10,047 bases of DNA from Candidatus Delongbacteria bacterium. Lineage in GTDB: Bacteria > UBA4055. Shown in pieces: positions 1 to 5,776 of this stretch. Within the stretch, counting starts at the first letter, position 1; each line of letters opens with the position of its first letter. Location: contig DMTS01000224.1 in the NCBI GenBank assembly GCA_003477045.1, positions 1-10,047 of the forward strand, read 5' to 3'. Both the position numbers and the translations under genes were made by a program. A model generated the notes under the pieces. The model ran no database searches. It was not told the origin of the DNA and saw only the letters and a program-made list of their open reading frames with translations.

Positions 1-2453
1 TATTTTAATAACAGCATGCTGTTAATCTGTTTAAAATCTCCTGCTTCTAAACTCACAAAATATAGTCCGCTATTTAAGTTTCTGCCATCAAAAATTACTC
101 TATGACTACCCTGATCTAATATTTTATCTATGATTTTTGCAACTAATTCACCTTTGATATTAAAAATATTTAATTTAACATTCTCAGATTTATTTATTAT
201 GAATTCTATTGTAGTAGTTGGATTAAATGGATTAGGGAAATTCTGTTTTAAGTCACAATTCTTAACTAATAACTCATCACTATTTTCGATTCCGGTTTCT
301 ATTATTCGAGGAAAAGTTATATTATCGATCGAAGCGTGAACATCTAAATCTGATGATGTATTCTTGTTGAATTCCCAGGTAAATGTGTGAAAACCAGTCG
401 TTACAGGAAACGAAACCGTAGTCCATCTTACCACAGAATTCCATACTTTGATCACTTCTTCATCAATGATAAATTCAAATGTATCTCCAACAGAAATAAT
501 GGATATTTCCAAAGCAAATGAAATATTCCCATTTTCAGCAATGGAATCTCTTAATATTAAAGTTGAAGGCCATCCAGTCTCGAAAATCCATCCTGAGCGA
601 GCATAAAATTCTCCAAATCTAGGCATGTATGAAGATATGTACCAATCAAAATAACTTTCATCATAAGACAAATTAAAAGTACTGAAATTGTGATCTTCAA
701 AGTCTTCAAAATTCCCCTGAGAAAGATTGAAATTTAATTCAGCTGTTGTTTCATCTATTATTATTTCTGTATTCTGAGTTATAAAATTGGGTGAAGAAAC
801 TTCGAATGAGTTATTACCATAAGGAATATTTATTAGTGTAAAATATCCATCATCATTTGTTGTGGCTGAAGTATATTCATTAATTTCTATCTCAGCATTT
901 TTGATCGGAAGACCAGTGATATCTTCCGCAATATATCCACTAATGTCACGAAATGCAGCAGGAGTTAATGAAATATCTAAATTTGTGATTTCAGATGAAG
1001 AGATAGTGACATTCGGGATAGTAACAGGAATATATCCGTATGCAGAAAATGTTATATTGTATTCTCCAGGTTCTAAAATACGATAGTATCTTCCGAATTC
1101 TTCATCACTTTTATAAGCTTCTTTAAAAATTCCTAAGTTGTCTATTCCTTCAACATAAGCCTCTGCAACAACAAACGATTTTGTAACTTGATCAGTGACT
1201 ATTCCGGTTAATGCTGATGAATTAACTCTGTCTAACAATATATAAGCAGCATCTAAATTATCATTACAAACATTTAAAGCTTCTGAATAAGGAGGAATAA
1301 ATTCGGTTGCTGTTTCAATTGTATAACAAAAAATTCCATGTTCACCATAAGCATAATCGTCTGTAGTACCTCTTGTGGGATAAAGTCCTACACATTGAAA
1401 AGATTCATAAGTTCCATATAAATCGGACGGTATTGAAGCTGCCATTTTGTCAGCCAGAACAGAAATAGAATTTATATCAGGAGGTATTGCATTAAATTCG
1501 TATCCAAAAGGGTATAAAACCATTTCTCCACAACTGTGATATGTTATGCCGGCTACAAAGTGATGTGAGTCTATCAAATTTCTAACAGCCTGGATCTCAG
1601 GTTCAGAGAATGGTTCCTCTCCGATATAACCTAAAGTAAATGGCTCATCTGATCTGCCTAAAGCTCCCCACCAGAAACCGTAATTTCTGTTTGGATCGAC
1701 TCCGTCAATAGAGTCTGTGAAATTAAGGCTAAGATCGTTATCACAAATATTCTTTCTCCACCATATATCCTGTTCTGTTAAAACAATCTTTTTCCCGTCA
1801 GGATTCACTATAGGTACGAACCAAATTTGAGAATTATTGATTCTATTCTGCATATCAGTACCAGAATCATAATTGTCGATCATATTATTCAGAAGTTCCA
1901 TAACAACTTCTGTACTAACCGGTTCTCTTGCGTGATGAGATCCAAGAAAGAAAAAAGAGGGTTCATCTTCTTCAATCTCTACATTATCAGACAGTTTTAA
2001 TGCCCATATGTCATGATTGAAGTCATCGTAGAAACTAATCCCCATCTCAGAATACTCTTTTCCTCTGGATTTTCCGATATTATACAATTTGCAGATATCA
2101 GGATTGTCTAGAGCGATCTGTTGCAATTCTGCTAAAGTCTGTTCGTAGTTTCTGTAACCGTCAATATCTTTTCCTTTATGAAGGTTAGCCTTAATTTGTT
2201 CCTCTGTCTGTAGAATTCTAATTCCAGGATATTCTTTTAACATTAACTGGTACTGAGAAAATTCAATTACCAAGTCTAAATATTTCTCAGGATGATATGA
2301 TGCTACATCGTAATTTCCGCTTATGAATTTCTCGACAGTTTGTCTGTCAGGTTCATCGAGTCGAATTAGAACCCTCTCATTCGCATAGACATTAATGCAA
2401 AGAAAAATTACAACTGAGAATAATAAAATTGAATTCCTGTGAATTATACACAT
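1..2453 (-). CDS. Secreted M14 zinc carboxypeptidase with T9SS sorting domain (3' end cut by one base)
   Basis: This is an exported metallocarboxypeptidase that removes C-terminal residues from peptides outside the cell. The start at 2453 gives 817 residues. A signal peptide occupies about 1-24 (cleavage after VYA). An N-terminal prodomain-like region is followed by the M14 domain with a complete active site: zinc ligands H174, E177 (HARE) and H306 (YHSCGE), substrate-binding N255/R256 (DPNRN), Y369 and catalytic E380 (TIETA). Two carboxypeptidase-regulatory-like beta domains follow (about 415-498 and 499-580), then a jelly-roll-like domain (about 580-725). The last 90 residues are a type A Por/T9SS sorting domain with the QNFPNPFNP motif around 737-745, ending in SMLLLK. 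The next codon begins TA at the window edge, so a stop is almost certain. An in-frame ATG at 2465 would add four residues. It is the most AT-rich gene here. The family call is secure; the natural substrate is unknown. Confidence 0.93.
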   Translation of the reverse strand, partial: MCIIHRNSILLFSVVIFLCINVYANERVLIRLDEPDRQTVEKFISGNYDVASYHPEKYLDLVIEFSQYQLMLKEYPGIRILQTEEQIKANLHKGKDIDGYRNYEQTLAELQQIALDNPDICKLYNIGKSRGKEYSEMGISFYDDFNHDIWALKLSDNVEIEEDEPSFFFLGSHHAREPVSTEVVMELLNNMIDNYDSGTDMQNRINNSQIWFVPIVNPDGKKIVLTEQDIWWRKNICDNDLSLNFTDSIDGVDPNRNYGFWWGALGRSDEPFTLGYIGEEPFSEPEIQAVRNLIDSHHFVAGITYHSCGEMVLYPFGYEFNAIPPDINSISVLADKMAASIPSDLYGTYESFQCVGLYPTRGTTDDYAYGEHGIFCYTIETATEFIPPYSEALNVCNDNLDAAYILLDRVNSSALTGIVTDQVTKSFVVAEAYVEGIDNLGIFKEAYKSDEEFGRYYRILEPGEYNITFSAYGYIPVTIPNVTISSSEITNLDISLTPAAFRDISGYIAEDITGLPIKNAEIEINEYTSATTNDDGYFTLINIPYGNNSFEVSSPNFITQNTEIIIDETTAELNFNLSQGNFEDFEDHNFSTFNLSYDESYFDWYISSYMPRFGEFYARSGWIFETGWPSTLILRDSIAENGNISFALEISIISVGDTFEFIIDEEVIKVWNSVVRWTTVSFPVTTGFHTFTWEFNKNTSSDLDVHASIDNITFPRIIETGIENSDELLVKNCDLKQNFPNPFNPTTTIEFIINKSENVKLNIFNIKGELVAKIIDKILDQGSHRVIFDGRNLNSGLYFVSLEAGDFKQINSMLLLK

Positions 2454-2459
2454 ATTTGA

Positions 2460-2463
2460 CTCC
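2460..2463 (-). promoter_or_regulatory. Ribosome-binding site deciding the carboxypeptidase start
   Basis: GGAG lies six bases before the ATG at 2453. The in-frame upstream ATG at 2465 overlaps this GGAG and has only an A-rich AAAGAAAA stretch before it. The 2453 start also puts the signal peptide's charged residues and hydrophobic core directly at the N-terminus. Confidence 0.55.
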
Positions 2464-2509
2464 ATTTTTCTTTGAAAGTACAATGTTATCAAAAAAATTG
2501 CAAGACAGA

Positions 2510-2526
2510 AATTAACTACGTTAATT
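2510..2526. repeat. Small perfect inverted repeat between dehydrogenase and carboxypeptidase
   Basis: AATTAAC and GTTAATT, seven bases each, flank a three-base centre in the gap of about 90 bases between the dehydrogenase stop and the carboxypeptidase start. It could be an operator or a weak hairpin. No T-run follows it directly on the minus strand, so I do not call it a terminator. AT-rich palindromes of this size can occur by chance. Confidence 0.3.
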
Positions 2527-2543
2527 CAAATAAATATTTGATA

Positions 2544-3461
2544 TCAATTATCCACTCTGTTAACAGTTGATCCTTTGTAGTAGCTATTAATATTCTGAAT
2601 TGTTATTTCAGCTCTTCTTTTTAATGCCTCTTCAGTTTTGAAGGCAATATGCGGTGTGAGAATAACATTATCCAGTTTTAATAGTGGATTGTCAGGCTGA
2701 ACAGGTTCGACAGTGTAAACATCCAGTCCAGCTCCAGCTATTTTGCCTTCTTTCAGAGTTTGGATAAGCGCATTTTCGTCAACTATCGGGCCTCTTGCTG
2801 TGTTGATGAGATGTGCGGAAGGCTTCATCTTATTCAGCTGCTCTTTACCGATCAAGGCTTTTGTTCCTGAGTTTGCCGGAACATGGATCGAAACGATATC
2901 GGATGAACCGCAGAGTTCTTCGAGAGAGTCAACATATTTCCCTCCAAGATCAATAAATTCTTTTCTCTGTGTTCTTGACCAGCCTATAATATTGCATCCG
3001 AGAACTTTGAAAATTTGAGCGACTCTGATGCCGATAGTTCCTGTCCCGCAAATTCCTACAGTTTTTCCAAAAAGCTCAATACCCGCTTTGCCAAGGTTCC
3101 ACTGACCTTTACGGATTATATCGTTACCTTTCGGAATTTCTCTCAAAAGTGATATAGCTAAAGCTATAGTCAGCTCCGCGACTGAATTTGTGGAATATGC
3201 AGGCACATTGTAAACTGCAATATTATTATTTCTGCAATATTCAAGATCAACGCTGTCATATCCGGTAAAAGCAACAGCTATGATTTTTAAATTCGGATAG
3301 AGTTCCAGTATTTCTTTACCAAGCTTAGTTTTAACTGTAACAATTACTTCAATTTTTGATTTATCAAATTCTTCGTCAAACCAGATAACTTCATTACCGG
3401 ATGCGGCTGATATAAATTCACTTCTCTGGATACCTAATTCTTCTAAGACAAGAACTTTCAT
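2544..3461 (-). CDS. D-isomer-specific 2-hydroxyacid dehydrogenase (glycerate dehydrogenase/hydroxypyruvate reductase-like)
   Basis: This is a cytoplasmic NAD(P)-dependent oxidoreductase that interconverts a 2-keto acid and its D-2-hydroxy acid. Its 305 residues are close to the usual length. The N-terminal part of the catalytic domain leads into the Rossmann fold, with G139-x-G141-x-x-G144. The catalytic triad is complete: R223 (NTARGP), E252 (VEPVQPDNPLL) and H271 (TPHIAF). The stretches YSTNSVAELT and EPVQPDNPLL are most like glycerate/hydroxypyruvate reductases. After the second Rossmann strand, where NAD-dependent members keep an acidic residue, this protein has W161-S162-R163, which suggests a preference for NADPH (inference). 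The start is supported by GAGG nine bases upstream (3471-3474). The gene sits just behind a DUF89 gene remnant whose stop codon falls between this GAGG and the ATG. Family is certain; substrate is not. Confidence 0.93.
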   Translation of the reverse strand: MKVLVLEELGIQRSEFISAASGNEVIWFDEEFDKSKIEVIVTVKTKLGKEILELYPNLKIIAVAFTGYDSVDLEYCRNNNIAVYNVPAYSTNSVAELTIALAISLLREIPKGNDIIRKGQWNLGKAGIELFGKTVGICGTGTIGIRVAQIFKVLGCNIIGWSRTQRKEFIDLGGKYVDSLEELCGSSDIVSIHVPANSGTKALIGKEQLNKMKPSAHLINTARGPIVDENALIQTLKEGKIAGAGLDVYTVEPVQPDNPLLKLDNVILTPHIAFKTEEALKRRAEITIQNINSYYKGSTVNRVDN

Positions 3462-3466
3462 TATAT

Positions 3467-3658
3467 TTATCCTCTATTGTACTTAAATATTATGTCATCA
3501 ACTTTAACATTCAGATGCCTTGCAACCACCCTGCATTTTGCTTTCAGCATAAAGAAAATATCTCTTTTGGTTTCAGACAAAGACTCATAATTCCCCTGCC
3601 CCTTAGAAATTATGATATCAGCTCCGCTTTGTTCATAACATTGTATTCTTCCGAACCG
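3467..3658 (-). pseudogene. C-terminal remnant of a DUF89 (ARMT1-like damage-control phosphatase) gene
   Basis: Translating the minus strand from 3658 gives about 63 codons ending in TAA at 3469-3467. From about 3628 it reads GADIIISKGQGNYESLSET, then IFFMLKAKCRVVARHL. I recognise this as the conserved C-terminus of DUF89-family metal-dependent phosphatases (KGQGNYE followed by FxLKAKCxVVA). Full-length members have roughly 280 or more residues, so most of the gene is missing. No start codon with a ribosome-binding site lies in this frame. The 5' boundary is approximate because the sequence passes into a remnant of another gene in a different frame. The intact ancestor probably preceded the dehydrogenase in an operon. 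Confidence 0.72.
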
Positions 3659-3750
3659 TGAAGTACGCCTACGATCAGGCAGGAAAATCCAAAGTCGGCT
3701 TTGAGCTTTGGAGAAATGGAAGTATTATCGTAGAGTATTGTTGTTTTCAT
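3610..3750 (-). pseudogene. N-terminal remnant of an MBL-fold metallohydrolase gene
   Basis: An ATG at 3750 opens a 46-codon frame that starts MKTTILYDNT and continues through KLKADFGFSCLI to about codon 26. This matches the beginning of the small MBL-fold hydrolases whose N-terminus reads ILYDNTS...GFSCLI. The frame then loses that pattern, none of the expected zinc-binding HxHxDH motif appears, and it stops at 3610 while overlapping the DUF89 remnant in another frame. It is distinct from the intact beta-CASP gene upstream. The start begins 46 bp after that gene's stop, so a short junk peptide could still be made. The call rests on about 26 residues. Confidence 0.6.
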
Positions 3751-3796
3751 ACTACCTGAGCATGTTCGTTATTTTTTTAAGCCCAAACTGCCTTCA

Positions 3797-5203
3797 CTAA
3801 ATATTCTCAATATACTTTTTACCCGGTTCCATTATAGTTGTTCTAAAATTCTTTTCAATAAGTTTTAGCTTCAAAAATTCCTGCGCTTCAGGTTCTCCGT
3901 GCACCATGTATATTTTCTTTAATTTGTTTGGATCAAAGCTGCTTAGGTAATCAAGTATTTCGTTATAATCGGCGTGGGCACTGAACGCATTCAAAATTTT
4001 CACTTCCGCATTAAGTTTATATTCCACTCCAAATATCTTTACCGTTTTTTGCCGGTCGGCTATTTTTCTGCCGAGAGTGTTTTCTGCCATAAATCCGACA
4101 ACCAGGATCGTATTGCGGTGATCTTCGATATTGTTTTTTAAATGATGCAGAATTCGGCCGGATTCGCACATGCCTGAGGCGGAGATTATTATTGCAGGTT
4201 CTCTTAGCTTGTTAAGTTCTTTACTTTCGTCTCTGTCCTGCACATAATGAAGCTGATTAAACCCGAAAGGATTTTTGTTGTTTTTCAAAAAATTCTCGCG
4301 TGTCTCTTCATCAAAACACTCGGGATGAGCAGAAAAAATAGAAGTTGCGTTCGTAGCCATCGGGCTGTCAACATAGATGGGAATATTCGGTATCTTTTTC
4401 TGATCCGCTAACAAATGAATTATATAAACAAGTTCCTGTGTCCGTTCAATAGAGAATGCAGGTATTATAATTTTTCCGCCCCGTGCAGAAGTCCGCGTAA
4501 TAATATCGGCAAGTTTATCAGTTGCAAAGTCAACCGTGTCATGCAGCCTGTTCCCGTAAGTGCTTTCAATGAACAAGAAGTCAGGATCGGGTAAAATGTC
4601 GGGATCTCTTAGGATCGGAAGGTTTTTCCTTCCAAGATCACCGGTAAATCCTATTTTGGATTTTTCCCCGTCTTTTTCTATATCGAGAAATACTTGAGCC
4701 GAGCCGAGAATGTGCCCTGCGTCAAGAAAAGTTACCGTAATGCCCGGTGCTATTGGAAAAGGACGGTTATACGGGATAGAAATAATCGACGACATTGCTT
4801 TTTGAATATCCTCATCATTGTAAAGGGGTTCTTTTATAACGATATTGTTATCCGGATTATGTTTTTTCAGATACTCAATATCGCTTTTCTGAATATGCGC
4901 GGAGTCAGTCAAGATAAGCCCGGCAAGGTCCCTCGTTGCGGGAGTTGTGTAAATATTGCCTTTAAATCCCCGTTTTACCAACAAAGGGATCAGTCCGCAG
5001 TGATCATAATGAGCATGAGTGAGTATAAGCGCATCAATTTTAGAAGGGTCAAAATTCCATTCGCGGTTCTTTTTATCAGTTATTTCTCTTTTCCCCTGGA
5101 ATGCCCCGCAGTCGATCATTAAAGTAGTATCACCTATTGTTACAAAATGTTTTGATCCTGTAACTTCCTGTGCCGCGCCCCATGAATAGAATTCGATCTG
5201 CAT
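3797..5203 (-). CDS. Beta-CASP metallo-beta-lactamase RNase-like protein (CPSF/Ysh1-type, RMMBL domain)
   Basis: This is a predicted cytoplasmic zinc-dependent RNA-processing nuclease of the MBL/beta-CASP superfamily, 468 residues and full length. The MBL core has H63-x-H65-x-D67-H68-x-G70, H164 (DAGHILGSA) and D189 (GDLG). The beta-CASP insertion carries E213 (FIESTYG), D279 (VDSPMA) and the SASGMCESGRILHH motif (341-354). The C-terminal RMMBL part has H410 (AFSAHAD) and H435 (VHGEPEA). All expected metal and catalytic positions are present. The start at 5203 is supported by AAGGAG (5211-5216) with a seven-base spacer. It lies 41 bp after tpx on the same strand, so cotranscription is likely. 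Bacterial members are usually called MBL-fold RNA-specific exonucleases. Endo- versus exonuclease activity cannot be read from sequence, and targets are unknown. Confidence 0.93.
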   Translation of the reverse strand: MQIEFYSWGAAQEVTGSKHFVTIGDTTLMIDCGAFQGKREITDKKNREWNFDPSKIDALILTHAHYDHCGLIPLLVKRGFKGNIYTTPATRDLAGLILTDSAHIQKSDIEYLKKHNPDNNIVIKEPLYNDEDIQKAMSSIISIPYNRPFPIAPGITVTFLDAGHILGSAQVFLDIEKDGEKSKIGFTGDLGRKNLPILRDPDILPDPDFLFIESTYGNRLHDTVDFATDKLADIITRTSARGGKIIIPAFSIERTQELVYIIHLLADQKKIPNIPIYVDSPMATNATSIFSAHPECFDEETRENFLKNNKNPFGFNQLHYVQDRDESKELNKLREPAIIISASGMCESGRILHHLKNNIEDHRNTILVVGFMAENTLGRKIADRQKTVKIFGVEYKLNAEVKILNAFSAHADYNEILDYLSSFDPNKLKKIYMVHGEPEAQEFLKLKLIEKNFRTTIMEPGKKYIENI

Positions 5204-5232
5204 CTTTAAGCTCCTTATTTAGGTACTATGCA

Positions 5233-5256
5233 ATTATAATATTTCTACTTCAGAGC
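5233..5256 (-). promoter_or_regulatory. Weak candidate promoter for the beta-CASP gene
   Basis: On the minus strand a perfect TATAAT (5238-5233) lies about 30 bases before the beta-CASP start. The best partner -35 is only TTGGAG, 18 bases further upstream in the tpx 3' end (three of six matches). The gene may simply be cotranscribed with tpx. Confidence 0.2.
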
Positions 5257-5745
5257 CTCCAAGGCAGCGTCATAATCCGGTTCGCTGGCAATGTCAGCCA
5301 CCTGCTCGTTATAGATCACTTTACCGGTCTCATCAGCGACTATGACCGCTCTTGAGTGAAGTCCTTTAAGCGGACCGTCAATTATTTCCACACCGTAGTC
5401 GTAACCGAATTCGCCGGTCTCAAAATCGGATAAAGTTATAACATTGGTCAGCCCTTCAGCTCCGCAGAATCTGGCCTGTGCGAAAGGAAGATCGCGTGAA
5501 ATGCATAGAACTTTCGTGTTTTTCATTTCTGAAGCGAGCTTGTTGAACTGCCTAACAGACATCGCGCAGGTAGGCGTGTCGAGGCTCGGAAAAATGTTCA
5601 TAACGAGCCTTGTGTTCTTATAATCTGAAAGATGAACGCGGATAAGTTTATCTGTGGTGAGAGTGAAGTCTTGAAGCTGTTCTCCGATCTTCGGCAGGTC
5701 TCCTACGGTATTCACGGGATTGCCTTTTAGTGTGATCTGTGCCAT
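5245..5745 (-). CDS. tpx: Thiol peroxidase (atypical 2-Cys peroxiredoxin, Tpx)
   Basis: Tpx reduces hydrogen peroxide and organic hydroperoxides, using thioredoxin as electron donor. The 166 residues match the usual Tpx length. The peroxidatic cysteine is C60 in SLDTPTCAMSVRQFN, the resolving cysteine is C94 in ARFCGAEG, and the conserved arginine is R132 in HSRAV. The N-terminal ITLKGNPVNTVGDLPKIG is also typical of Tpx. There is no signal peptide, so it acts in the cytoplasm. The start is supported by AAAAGGAG (5753-5760) seven bases upstream. It follows the caspase stop by 31 bp and precedes the beta-CASP gene by 41 bp, all on one strand. Its base composition is clearly richer in GC (28 of 60 bases in 5641-5700) than the flanking caspase and carboxypeptidase genes. 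Confidence 0.97.
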   Translation of the reverse strand: MAQITLKGNPVNTVGDLPKIGEQLQDFTLTTDKLIRVHLSDYKNTRLVMNIFPSLDTPTCAMSVRQFNKLASEMKNTKVLCISRDLPFAQARFCGAEGLTNVITLSDFETGEFGYDYGVEIIDGPLKGLHSRAVIVADETGKVIYNEQVADIASEPDYDAALEALK

Positions 5746-5776
5746 TATGATTCTCCTTTTTTATATCATTGAATTT

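Noticed and set aside
130..1086. Plus-strand open frames at 130-339 and 862-1086
   Set aside because: They lie inside the carboxypeptidase gene on the opposite strand, have no ribosome-binding site or recognisable family, and the minus-strand protein is continuous with intact motifs.
4694..5355. Plus-strand open frames at 4694-5122 and 5170-5355
   Set aside because: They are opposite-strand shadows of the beta-CASP and tpx genes, which carry complete active sites.
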